Assembly: GCA_034675505.1 (NCBI GenBank)
Contig: JAUCDD010000018.1
Coordinates: 62,001-126,000 of the forward strand
Origin: Melaminivora sp034675505
GTDB lineage: Bacteria > Pseudomonadota > Gammaproteobacteria > Burkholderiales > Burkholderiaceae_C
DNA: 64,000 nucleotides
Direction: 5' to 3'
Numbering within the stretch: position 1 is the stretch's first letter; each line of letters opens with the position of its first letter. The position numbers and the translations under genes are program-made. This document shows positions 1-7,757 of this stretch, in pieces. The notes under the pieces are model-generated. The model was not told the DNA's origin. It saw only the letters and a list, made by a program, of their open reading frames with translations, and ran no database searches.

Positions 1-193
1 CGCCGGGGATATGCCGCGCTGGCGCACCCCGGGCGGTGCTGCGGCAACAGGCACTTCGTGTGGCGGCATCCGCGTTCATCAACCTACCCAAGCAACACTC
101 TGATGTGAAACCTGCCCTGTCAGGGCGGCGGGTGTCGCCGTGCGAGCGGCAACCCTGGCTAGTTCGGCCCGCGGCAGGGCATGGATTGAAAAC

Positions 194-1462
194 ATGGCAC
201 TGATCGTTCATAAATACGGCGGCACGTCGATGGGCTCGCCCGAGCGCATCCGCAACGTCGCCAAGCGCGTGGCCAAGTGGGCGCGGGCCGGCCACCAGAT
301 GGTGGTGGTGCCCAGCGCCATGAGCGGCGAGACCAACCGCCTGCTCGGCCTGGCCAGGGAACTGGCCCCGGCGCACAAGGACACCGCCTACCACCGCGAG
401 CTGGACATGCTGGCCGCCACCGGCGAGCAGGCGTCGTCGGCGCTGCTGGCGCTGGCCCTGCAGGCCGAGGGCATGCCGGCCATCAGCTACACCGGCTGGC
501 AGGTGCCGGTGCGCACCGATTCCAGCTACACCAAGGCGCGCATCGAGTCCATCGACGACCAGCGCGTGCGCGCCGACCTGGACGCCGGCCGCGTGGTCAT
601 CGTGACCGGCTTCCAGGGTATTGACCCGGCAGGCCACATCACCACGCTGGGCCGCGGCGGCTCGGACACCTCGGCCGTGGCGATCGCCGCCGCCATGAAG
701 GCCGCCGAGGTGCTGATCTACACCGACGTGGACGGCGTCTACACCACCGATCCGCGCGTGGTGCCCGAGGCGCGCCGGCTGCACTCGCTCAGCTTCGAGG
801 AGATGCTGGAGATGGCCAGCCTGGGCAGCAAGGTGCTGCAGATCCGCTCGGTGGAGTTCGCCGGCAAGTACAAGGTGCCCATGCGCGTGCTGTCCAGCTT
901 CACGCCCTGGGACATCGACATCAACGAGGAAGCCAAGTCCGGCACCCTGATCACCTTCGAGGAAGACGAACAAATGGAAAAAGCCGTCGTATCCGGCATC
1001 GCGTTCACGCGCGACGAGGCCAAGGTCTCCGTGCTGGGCGTGCCCGACACCCCGGGCATTGCGCACCAGATCCTGGGCGTGGTGGCGCAGGCCAACATCG
1101 ACGTGGATGTGATCATCCAGAACGTCGGCAAGGAAGGCCGCACCGACTTCAGCTTCACCGTCAACCGGGGCGACTTCCAGCGCACGCTGGAGCTGCTGCA
1201 GGAGCAGGTGATCCCCAAGCTGGGCGCCGAGGAGGTGGTGGGCGACGACAAGATCGCCAAGGTCAGCATCGTGGGCATCGGCATGCGCAGCCACGCCGGC
1301 GTGGCCAGCACCATGTTCCGCGCCCTGGCCGAGGAGAACATCAACATCAAGATGATCTCGACCTCCGAGATCAAGACCTCGGTGGTGATCGACGACAAGT
1401 ACGTCGAGCTGGCCGTGCGCGCGCTGCACAAGGCCTTCGGCCTGGATCAGGCGCCCGCCTGA
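194..1462 (+). CDS. lysC: Aspartate kinase
   Basis: Phosphorylates L-aspartate with ATP, the entry step to lysine, threonine and methionine synthesis in the cytoplasm. The 422-residue product opens with KYGGTSMG (residues 7-14), has the family block TDVDGVYTTDPR near residue 177, and ends in two ACT-type regulatory repeats from about residue 265 (the second contains SIVGIGMRSHAGVA). ATG 194 was preferred to the in-frame ATG at 140 because family members begin a few residues before KYGG. An internal ATG at 974, preceded by GAGGAAG, could start a separate regulatory beta subunit as in Pseudomonas-type alpha/beta aspartokinases (inference). The 193 bases upstream show no recognisable gene. Confidence 0.95.
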   Translation: MALIVHKYGGTSMGSPERIRNVAKRVAKWARAGHQMVVVPSAMSGETNRLLGLARELAPAHKDTAYHRELDMLAATGEQASSALLALALQAEGMPAISYTGWQVPVRTDSSYTKARIESIDDQRVRADLDAGRVVIVTGFQGIDPAGHITTLGRGGSDTSAVAIAAAMKAAEVLIYTDVDGVYTTDPRVVPEARRLHSLSFEEMLEMASLGSKVLQIRSVEFAGKYKVPMRVLSSFTPWDIDINEEAKSGTLITFEEDEQMEKAVVSGIAFTRDEAKVSVLGVPDTPGIAHQILGVVAQANIDVDVIIQNVGKEGRTDFSFTVNRGDFQRTLELLQEQVIPKLGAEEVVGDDKIAKVSIVGIGMRSHAGVASTMFRALAEENINIKMISTSEIKTSVVIDDKYVELAVRALHKAFGLDQAPA

Positions 1463-1465
1463 GTT

Positions 1466-1496
1466 TTGCTTTGGGGCCCCGAAACTGGGGCATAAT
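1466..1496 (+). promoter_or_regulatory. Possible promoter of tRNA-Ser
   Basis: A TTGCTT (1466-1471) and a CATAAT (1491-1496) lie 19 bases apart, with the -10-like box about 10 bases before the mature tRNA 5' end. Similar A-N-AATCG boxes recur before other genes here. The spacing is long, so this is tentative. Confidence 0.35.
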
Positions 1497-1505
1497 CGCT
1501 GGATT

Positions 1506-1598
1506 GGAGACGTGACCGAGTGGCCGAAGGTGCTCCCCTGCTAAGGGAGTATGGGGTGTAGAGCCTCATCAAGGGTTCGAATCCCTTCGTCTCCGCCA
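1506..1598 (+). tRNA. tRNA-Ser (anticodon GCU)
   Basis: A 93-base tRNA with a long variable arm, as expected for a class II serine tRNA. The acceptor stem GGAGACG (1506-1512) pairs with CGTCTCC (1588-1594), followed by discriminator G and an encoded CCA (1596-1598). The anticodon stem CTCCC/GGGAG flanks the loop CTGCTAA with anticodon GCT at 1540-1542. It lies 43 bases after lysC and is followed at once by a strong terminator. Confidence 0.97.
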
Positions 1599-1602
1599 AA
1601 AT

Positions 1603-1637
1603 AAAAGCCCAAGTGATTGATTCACTTGGGCTTTTTT
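1603..1637. terminator. Bidirectional intrinsic terminator
   Basis: A 12-bp perfect hairpin (AAGCCCAAGTGA / TCACTTGGGCTT) with a T run on the plus side and an A-rich arm on the other. It can end the tRNA-Ser transcript rightward and the YihY gene leftward. Confidence 0.9.
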
Positions 1638-1659
1638 CATTGTCCGCCATCTCGGCGCG

Positions 1660-2847
1660 TCAGCGCCGCAGCTCGCTCACCCTGCGCTGCGCGGACCGGC
1701 GCCGGCGCTGCAGCCAGCTCGCCGCCAGGTGCAGCCCTGCGATGGCGGCCAGCTCGTAGGCCACGCGGCCGGCCGCGGCCCACAGCTGCACCCCCACGAC
1801 CGCCGCTCCCAGCTCGGGCTGCCCGGCGCGCGCGCGCGCTTCGGCGGCCGGTTCGGCCGGGGTGGGATCCGGCGGCAGCAGCACGGCGGGTGTGTCGCCA
1901 TCGCGCGCCATGGCCGCCACCAGCGCTGCTTCGCGGCTGGGCGCGTCCTGGTGCGTGCCGGCCTCGGCGGTGGCCTGCGTGGCGCGTTGCGCGCGCGCTT
2001 CCGCGTGCGAGCCGTGCTCGTCGGCATAGACCTTGGTGAACTCGGCCCCCAGCAGGAAGATCTGCGCGGCGTAATAGACCCACGCCAGCAGCACCACCAG
2101 CGAGCCCGCCGCCTGGAAGGACTCGGTGATGCCGCTCTTGCCGATGTACAGGCCGATCAGCACCTTGCCCACCTCGAACAGCACGGCGGTGACCAGCGCG
2201 CCAATGCCCACGTCGTGCCAGGCCACGGGCGTGCTGGGCATCAGCTTGAAGATCATGGCGAACAGCACCGTGCTCAAGCCGAGCGAGATGGCGATATTGA
2301 CCGCGTGCAGCAGCAGCTCCGAGGCCGGCAGCAGCGCGCCTACCCAGCCGCCCAGCGCCGAGGTGGCCGCGCCCACGACCAGCGACACCATCAGCATGAA
2401 GGCCAGGCCCAGGATCAAGCCGAAGGACAGCAGGCGCGAGCGCAGCACCGCCCACAGGCCCTGGGGCTTTTCCCGCTCGGGCACGTGCCAGATGCGGTCC
2501 AGCGCGCTCTGCAACTCGGCGAACACGGTGGTCGCGCCCACCAGCAGCACGACGACGCTGATGGTGCCCGCCACCAGGCCGCGATCGGTGTCGCTGGCGC
2601 TGGCCACCAGGCCCTGCACCAGGCTTGCGCCCTCGTGGCCGATCAGGCCGGTGAGCTGCCCGGTGATCTGCCCCATGACGGCCTCGCGCCCGAAGATGGC
2701 GCCGGCGATGGCGATCACGATGACCAGCAGCGGCGCCAGCGAGAACACGGTGTAGTAGGAAATGGCCGCGCCCATGCTGGGCGCGAAGTCGTCCACCCAG
2801 GCGCTGACGGCTTTCTTGCCGATGTCGAAGATGTGTTTGAAATTCAT
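1660..2847 (-). CDS. YihY/BrkB family inner membrane protein
   Basis: A 395-residue membrane protein of the YihY (formerly 'RNase BN') family. After a short N-terminus it has the typical family stretch with GAAISYYTVFSLAPL near residue 26, followed by about six hydrophobic segments and the late motif AGSLVVLLAWVYYAAQIFL. The first 285 residues match the family core; the last 110 or so are a charged, Ala/Arg-rich cytoplasmic tail of no recognised fold. Function in the family is unsettled; the old RNase BN assignment is not supported. It starts at ATG 2847 and ends against the shared terminator with tRNA-Ser. Confidence 0.88.
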   Translation of the reverse strand: MNFKHIFDIGKKAVSAWVDDFAPSMGAAISYYTVFSLAPLLVIVIAIAGAIFGREAVMGQITGQLTGLIGHEGASLVQGLVASASDTDRGLVAGTISVVVLLVGATTVFAELQSALDRIWHVPEREKPQGLWAVLRSRLLSFGLILGLAFMLMVSLVVGAATSALGGWVGALLPASELLLHAVNIAISLGLSTVLFAMIFKLMPSTPVAWHDVGIGALVTAVLFEVGKVLIGLYIGKSGITESFQAAGSLVVLLAWVYYAAQIFLLGAEFTKVYADEHGSHAEARAQRATQATAEAGTHQDAPSREAALVAAMARDGDTPAVLLPPDPTPAEPAAEARARAGQPELGAAVVGVQLWAAAGRVAYELAAIAGLHLAASWLQRRRRSAQRRVSELRR

Positions 2848-3018
2848 GGCGTTGGGGTGAGGGCGGCCGGCTTGGCGCGGCCTGTGGGCACGATGGCGCG
2901 AGCCGCCGCGCGCGGCCGTAAGGCCGCTGGCTGAACAGGCGTAGGAAAAGCCATGGTTCGCGCGGGCCGCGCCGCGCGCGCTGCTACGCTGGGCCGCAAC
3001 GACGCTCGAACCCCTGCC

Positions 3019-5661
3019 ATGCCCTCTTTTTCCACCGAACCCGATGCCCTGGTGCGCGTGCGCGGCGCGCGCGAACACAACCTGAAGAACGTGGACGTGG
3101 ACATCCCGCGCAATGCGCTGGTGGTGTTCACCGGCATCTCCGGCTCGGGCAAGTCGTCGCTGGCCTTCGGCACGCTGTTCGCCGAGGCGCAGCGGCGCTA
3201 CCTGGAATCGGTCGCGCCGTACGCGCGCCGGCTGATCGCGCAGGTCGGCGCGCCGCAGGTGGACAGCATCGAGGGCCTGCCGCCCGCGGTGGCGCTGCAG
3301 CAGCAGCGCGGCGTGCCGGGCGCGCGCTCGTCGGTGGCCAGCGTGGCGGCGCTGTCCACGCCGCTGCGCATGCTGTACTCGCGCGCCGGGCGCTACCCGG
3401 CGCACCAGCCGATGCTGTACGCCGAGGACTTCTCGCCGCACACGCCGCAGGGCGCCTGCCCGCACTGCCAGGGCCAGGGCCGCACCTACGAGGTGACCGA
3501 GGCGTCCATGGTGCCCGACGACACGCTGACCATCCGCCAGCGCGCCGTGGCCGCCTGGCCCGGCGCCTGGCAGGGCCAGAACCTGCGCGACATCCTGACC
3601 ACGCTGGGCCACGACGTGGACCGGCCCTGGCGCGAGCTGCCGCGCGCGCTGCGCGACTGGATCCTGTTCACCGACGAGCAGCCCACGGTGCCGGTCTATC
3701 CGGGCCTGGACGCGGGGCAGGTGCAGGCCGCCATCGCGCGCGGGCAGCCGCCGGGCTACATGGGCACCTTCAGCAGCGCGCGGCGCCACGTCATGCACAC
3801 CTTCGCCCACAGCGCCAGCGCCCTGATGAAAAAGCGCGCCGCGCAGTATCTGGTGGCGACGACCTGCCCGGTGTGCCACGGCAAGCGGCTCAAGCCCGAG
3901 GCGCTGGCGGTGACGTTCGCCGGGCACGACATCGCCAGCCTGTCGCAGCTGCCGCTGGCCGAGCTGGCCGAGCTGCTGCGCCCGGCCGCCGAGGGCCGGC
4001 TGGGCGCGGGCGAGGACGCCGGCGCGCAGCAGGCGCCCGGCCAACGGCGCGCCGGCGCCAGCACGCACCACGCGGCGGCGCCCGACGTGCACCGCACCGC
4101 CTGGCTGTCGGAGGAAAAAGTGCTGGCTGCGCAGCGCCTGGCGGGCGAGCTGCGCCAGCGCGTGCTGGCGCTCGTGGCCCTGGGCCTGGGCTATCTGACG
4201 CTCGCGCGCAGCACGCCCACGCTCTCGCCCGGCGAGCTGCAGCGCCTGCGCCTGGCCGGGCAGCTGGCCTCCCACCTGTTCGGCGTGGTCTACGTGCTGG
4301 ACGAGCCATCGGCCGGCCTGCACCCGGCCGATGGCGAGGCGCTGCTGGACGCCCTGCAGCGGCTCAAGACGGCGGGCAACTCGCTGTTCGTGGTCGAGCA
4401 CGACGTGGCCACCATGCGCCGCGCCGACTGGCTGGTGGACGTGGGGCCGGCCGCGGGCGAGCAGGGCGGCGAGGTGCTCTACAGCGGCCCGCCCGAAGGG
4501 CTGGCGCAGGTGGAGCGTTCGGTCACGCGGCGCTACCTTATGCCGGACGCGGCGCCGGTGCCCCTGCGCGCGCCGCGTGCGCCGCGCCACTGGCTGCGTT
4601 TGGCGGGCGTGACGCGCAACAACCTGCACGGCCTGGACGCGGCGTTCGCCCTGGGCTGCATGAACGCGGTGACCGGCGTGTCCGGTTCGGGCAAGTCCAG
4701 CCTGGTCAGCCAGGCGCTGCTGGAGCTGGTGGCGCAGCACCTGGGCCAGCCGCTGGCCGGGCGCGACGAGGGCGAGGAGGCCGGCGCGGCGGACGCGGCC
4801 GACGGCGATGCCGTGGACGCCGCCGGCCAGTCACCCGCGGCCGGGCGCATCGCCGCCGGCGCCGGGCACGTCCTGCGCCTGGTGCCCATCGACCAAAAGC
4901 CCATAGGCCGCACGCCGCGCTCCAACCTGGCCACCTACACCGGCCTGTTCGATGCCGTGCGCCGGCTGTTCGCCGCCACGCCTGAGGCGCGCTCGCGCGG
5001 CTACGACGCCGGGCAGTTTTCCTTCAACGTGCCCAAGGGGCGCTGCGAGGTCTGCGAGGGCGAGGGCAGCGTGAGCGTAGAGCTGCTGTTCATGCCCAGC
5101 GTGTACGCGCCGTGCCCGGCCTGCCACGGCGCGCGCTACAGCCCGGCCACGCTGCAGGTGCTGTGGCACGGGCTGTCGATCGCCGATGTGCTGCACCTCA
5201 CGGTGGATGCCGCGTGCGCGGCTTTCGCCGACCAGCCGGCGGTGCTGCGGCCGCTGCAGGTGCTGCGCGCCATCGGGCTGGGCTACCTGCGCCTGGGCCA
5301 GCCGGCCACGCAGCTGAGCGGCGGCGAGGCGCAGCGCATCAAGCTGGCCACCGAGCTGCAGCGCCCGCAGCGGCGCCCTAGCACGCTGTACGTGCTGGAC
5401 GAGCCCACCACCGGCCTGCACCCGGCCGACGTCGACCGGCTGCTGGCGCAGCTGCAGGGGCTGGTCGATGCCGGCAACACCGTGGTGCTGGTCGAGCACG
5501 ATATGCGCGTGGTGGCGGCGTGCGACTGGGTGATCGACATCGGCCCGGGCGCGGGCGCGGCCGGCGGGCGCATCGTGGCCGAGGGCACGCCCATGCAGGT
5601 GGCGCAGGCTGCGGGCAGCCGCACGGCGCCCTACCTGGCGCGCGCCCTGGCGGCGCCGTAA
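3019..5661 (+). CDS. UvrA2-type ABC ATPase (excinuclease subunit A-like)
   Basis: An 880-residue paralogue of the nucleotide-excision-repair ATPase UvrA. It has two Walker A motifs (GISGSGKSS at 39-47, GVSGSGKSS near 553), two Walker B blocks (VLDEPSAGLH, VLDEPTTGLH) and paired CxxC zinc modules (CPHCQGQG, CPVCHGKR, CEVCEGEG, CPACHGAR). The first ABC signature reads LSPGELQ rather than LSGGE; the second, LSGGEAQ, is canonical. The roughly 120-residue UvrB-binding domain that follows the first Walker region in classical UvrA is collapsed: sequence runs almost directly from the IEGLPPAV block to CPHC. This is characteristic of UvrA2/DrrC-like proteins linked to DNA-damage or drug tolerance. A low-complexity Ala/Asp/Gly insert lies near residue 590. 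Start ATG 3019 lies just before the conserved VRGAREHNLKNV; an upstream in-frame ATG at 2953 is less likely. Confidence 0.88.
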   Translation: MPSFSTEPDALVRVRGAREHNLKNVDVDIPRNALVVFTGISGSGKSSLAFGTLFAEAQRRYLESVAPYARRLIAQVGAPQVDSIEGLPPAVALQQQRGVPGARSSVASVAALSTPLRMLYSRAGRYPAHQPMLYAEDFSPHTPQGACPHCQGQGRTYEVTEASMVPDDTLTIRQRAVAAWPGAWQGQNLRDILTTLGHDVDRPWRELPRALRDWILFTDEQPTVPVYPGLDAGQVQAAIARGQPPGYMGTFSSARRHVMHTFAHSASALMKKRAAQYLVATTCPVCHGKRLKPEALAVTFAGHDIASLSQLPLAELAELLRPAAEGRLGAGEDAGAQQAPGQRRAGASTHHAAAPDVHRTAWLSEEKVLAAQRLAGELRQRVLALVALGLGYLTLARSTPTLSPGELQRLRLAGQLASHLFGVVYVLDEPSAGLHPADGEALLDALQRLKTAGNSLFVVEHDVATMRRADWLVDVGPAAGEQGGEVLYSGPPEGLAQVERSVTRRYLMPDAAPVPLRAPRAPRHWLRLAGVTRNNLHGLDAAFALGCMNAVTGVSGSGKSSLVSQALLELVAQHLGQPLAGRDEGEEAGAADAADGDAVDAAGQSPAAGRIAAGAGHVLRLVPIDQKPIGRTPRSNLATYTGLFDAVRRLFAATPEARSRGYDAGQFSFNVPKGRCEVCEGEGSVSVELLFMPSVYAPCPACHGARYSPATLQVLWHGLSIADVLHLTVDAACAAFADQPAVLRPLQVLRAIGLGYLRLGQPATQLSGGEAQRIKLATELQRPQRRPSTLYVLDEPTTGLHPADVDRLLAQLQGLVDAGNTVVLVEHDMRVVAACDWVIDIGPGAGAAGGRIVAEGTPMQVAQAAGSRTAPYLARALAAP

Positions 5662-6016
5662 GCGGGCGTGCGTTGCGGCGCCGACAGCGTCTCGACGCCG
5701 GCGCTGACACGCCCGGGCATCGCCAGCCGGGATGCTCGGCTCTTTCCAACCTCTACCGCAAGGCCCGACCCCATGCGCAAGCTCATCCTTCTCGCCCTGG
5801 CACGATTCGTCTGGAAGCGCATCCAGTCGCGCAAGGCGGCTCGCACGCCGAGGCGCTTCTGAGCACCCGGCGCCGGGCGCGCCGTCCGCCCATGCGAGCA
5901 CGGCGCCGCGGATAGCGCCTGCGCGATCCGTGACAATCGCCCTTTGCCATCACGGCGCCCGCTGCGGGCGCGCGTGCCCTGCGCGCCGCGCAGGGCCAAG
6001 GGGGTTTGTGAACACG
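5662..6016. other. Intergenic region between uvrA-like gene and dehydrogenase
   Basis: This 355-base gap contains one plausible very small ORF (5773-5862, listed separately) and a -10-like GACAAT near 5932 that may serve the downstream dehydrogenase. No stable RNA, terminator with a T run, or repeat of the dispersed family was seen. Confidence 0.5.
5773..5862 (+). CDS. Possible 29-residue basic membrane-type peptide
   Basis: A short ORF starting at ATG 5773 encodes 29 residues: a hydrophobic N-terminal half (MRKLILLALARFVW) and a strongly basic C-terminal half rich in Arg and Lys. Such small amphipathic proteins are often missed by annotation. No clear Shine-Dalgarno is present, so support is limited to composition and to its position in an otherwise empty gap. 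Function unknown. Confidence 0.3.
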   Translation: MRKLILLALARFVWKRIQSRKAARTPRRF

Positions 6017-7024
6017 ATGAACATCGTCATCCTCGACGACTACCAGGACGCGGTGCGCAAGCTGCACTGCGCCGCGCGGCTCGACGGTTACTCGGCCAAG
6101 GTCTATACCAACAACGTCAAGGGCCTGGGCCAGCTGTCGGTGCGGCTGCGCGATGCCGACGTGATCGTGCTGGTCCGCGACCGCACGCAGATCTCGCGCC
6201 AGCTGGTGGACAAGCTGCCGCGCCTGAAGCTCATCGCCCAGACCGGCCGCGTGGGCGGCCACGTGGACGTGGCCGCCTGCACCGAGCGCGGCATTGCCGT
6301 GGCCGAGGGCGTGAGCTCGCCGGTGGCGCCGGCCGAGCTGACCTGGGCGCTGATCATGGCCGCCATGCGCCGGCTGCCGCAGTACATCGCCAACCTCAAG
6401 CACGGCGCCTGGCAGCAGTCGGGGTTGCGCGCGGCGTCCATGCCGCCCAATTTCGGCGTCGGCATGGTGCTGCGCGGCCGCACGCTGGGCATCTGGGGCT
6501 ATGGCCGCGTGGGCCAGATCGTCGCCGGCTACGGCCGCGCCTTCGGCATGAACGTGCGCGTGTGGGGCAGCGAGGCCTCGCGCGCGCAGGCGCTGGCCGA
6601 CGGGCTGCAGGTGGCGCGCACGCGCGCCGAGTTCTTCGCCGAGTGCGACGTGCTGAGCCTGCACCTGCGCCTGACCGAGGACACGCGCGGATTGATCTCC
6701 CTGGACGACCTGTCCACCATGAAGTCCACGGCGCTGCTGGTCAACACCTCGCGCGCCGAGCTGCTGGCGCCCGACGCGCTGATCGCCGCGCTCAACCGCG
6801 GCCGCCCCGGCATGGCGGCGGTGGACGTGTTCGAGGCCGAGCCCATCCTGCAGGGCCACGCGCTCCTGCGGCTGGAGAACTGCGTGTGCACGCCGCACAT
6901 CGGCTATGTGGAGCAGGACAGCTACGAGCTGTACTTCGGCGCCGCGTTCGAGAACGTGGTGAACTTCATCAAGGGCACGCCGACCAACATCGTCAACCCG
7001 GGCGCGCTGCAGGTGCGGCGCTGA
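6017..7024 (+). CDS. D-2-hydroxyacid dehydrogenase family protein
   Basis: A 335-residue NAD-dependent dehydrogenase of the D-2-hydroxyacid (phosphoglycerate dehydrogenase-like) superfamily. The Rossmann motif GIWGYGRVG lies near residue 160. The catalytic triad is recognisable: Arg in NTSRAELL, Glu in VFEAEP and His in CTPHIGYVE. The N-terminal half forms the divided substrate-binding domain (VLVRDRTQI, LIAQTGRVGGHVD). The conserved catalytic residues suggest an active enzyme, but the substrate cannot be told from sequence. Start ATG 6017 lies immediately before the MNIVILDDYQD strand typical of this subgroup. Confidence 0.88.
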   Translation: MNIVILDDYQDAVRKLHCAARLDGYSAKVYTNNVKGLGQLSVRLRDADVIVLVRDRTQISRQLVDKLPRLKLIAQTGRVGGHVDVAACTERGIAVAEGVSSPVAPAELTWALIMAAMRRLPQYIANLKHGAWQQSGLRAASMPPNFGVGMVLRGRTLGIWGYGRVGQIVAGYGRAFGMNVRVWGSEASRAQALADGLQVARTRAEFFAECDVLSLHLRLTEDTRGLISLDDLSTMKSTALLVNTSRAELLAPDALIAALNRGRPGMAAVDVFEAEPILQGHALLRLENCVCTPHIGYVEQDSYELYFGAAFENVVNFIKGTPTNIVNPGALQVRR

Positions 7025-7036
7025 CGCCGGGGCGCC

Positions 7037-7642
7037 TCAGTCCTCAAGCGCCTCCAGCGCAAACAGCGGCACCTGCGCCTTGCGGCTCAGCCACAGCCCG
7101 CCGCCCAGGTTGATGAAGTGCGCGTCCAGCGCGCGCCGGTACAGCCGGGCGCGGTGGCGGTGCAGGCGCGGGTCGGTCAGCTGCTCGTCAAGGGTGCCGG
7201 CCTCGTAGTCCTCGCGCGTCACCGCCTCCAGGTACAGGGCGCCCCTGCACAGCGTGCCCAGGTTGTCGATGGCGCGCTGCAGCTCGCGCGGCGCAAGGTA
7301 GGGCAGCACGCCCTGGCAGATGACGAAATCGAAGGGTTCGGCGGCCGCGTAGTCCACCACCGAGCCCTGCTGCCAGCCGTGGCGCGCGCACAGGTACTGG
7401 CTGAACTCGACGCCCTGGTACAGCGCGCCGGGCAGGTGCTGCGCCACCAGCGGCTGCCACAGGCCGATGCCGCAGCCCACGTCCAGCACGCGCGCCACCG
7501 GCAGGCGCAGGTAGTGCAGGTAGCCGCACACGAACGCGGCCAGCCGCGCCAGGTGCTGCGGGTCGGCCACGCTGGTCTTCTTGTCCAGGTAGTAGCGCTG
7601 GTAGTAGGCCTCGTCGAACCAATGCTCGCTGGCGGATTGCAT
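7037..7642 (-). CDS. Class I SAM-dependent methyltransferase
   Basis: A 201-residue protein with the SAM-binding motif I VLDVGCGIG followed by a methyltransferase-like fold (VVDYAAAEPFDFVICQGVLPYL corresponds to motifs II-III, split over two strands). It therefore probably transfers methyl groups from S-adenosylmethionine to an unidentified substrate. ATG 7642 was chosen because GGAG lies a suitable distance upstream; an in-frame ATG 12 codons earlier would extend into the dispersed repeat. Convergent with the dehydrogenase, 12 bases apart. Confidence 0.8.
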   Translation of the reverse strand: MQSASEHWFDEAYYQRYYLDKKTSVADPQHLARLAAFVCGYLHYLRLPVARVLDVGCGIGLWQPLVAQHLPGALYQGVEFSQYLCARHGWQQGSVVDYAAAEPFDFVICQGVLPYLAPRELQRAIDNLGTLCRGALYLEAVTREDYEAGTLDEQLTDPRLHRHRARLYRRALDAHFINLGGGLWLSRKAQVPLFALEALED

Positions 7643-7682
7643 GCGGGGGGTGCTCCATGGCAGGCCATTGGCGCGCAAGAAA

Positions 7683-7747
7683 CGCGTTTTTCAGCCGTTT
7701 GGGCTGCAAGCCGGCGCCAATGGCCGAGGTGCAGCTATCAAAAAATG
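7683..7747 (-). repeat. Dispersed ~60-bp repeat, copy A (intergenic)
   Basis: On the minus strand it reads TTTTTTGATAGCTGC, then about 14 bases, ATTGGCGCCGGC, and ends near GAAAAACGCG. It matches the other copies at both ends and at the GGCGCCGGC core. It lies between the MFS gene stop and the methyltransferase start. Confidence 0.75.
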
Positions 7748-7757
7748 AGTAAAAGGA

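Noticed and set aside
1..193. Possible 3' end of tilS upstream of lysC, as in related genomes
   Set aside because: All three forward frames were read; none resembles a TilS C-terminus, so no gene is called.
1660..4740. Very long minus-strand reading frame of over 1000 codons overlapping the uvrA-like gene
   Set aside because: Only the first part (to 2847) is real, a YihY protein; the rest is an antisense shadow, Arg/Ala/Gln-rich without domains, created by strong GC bias.
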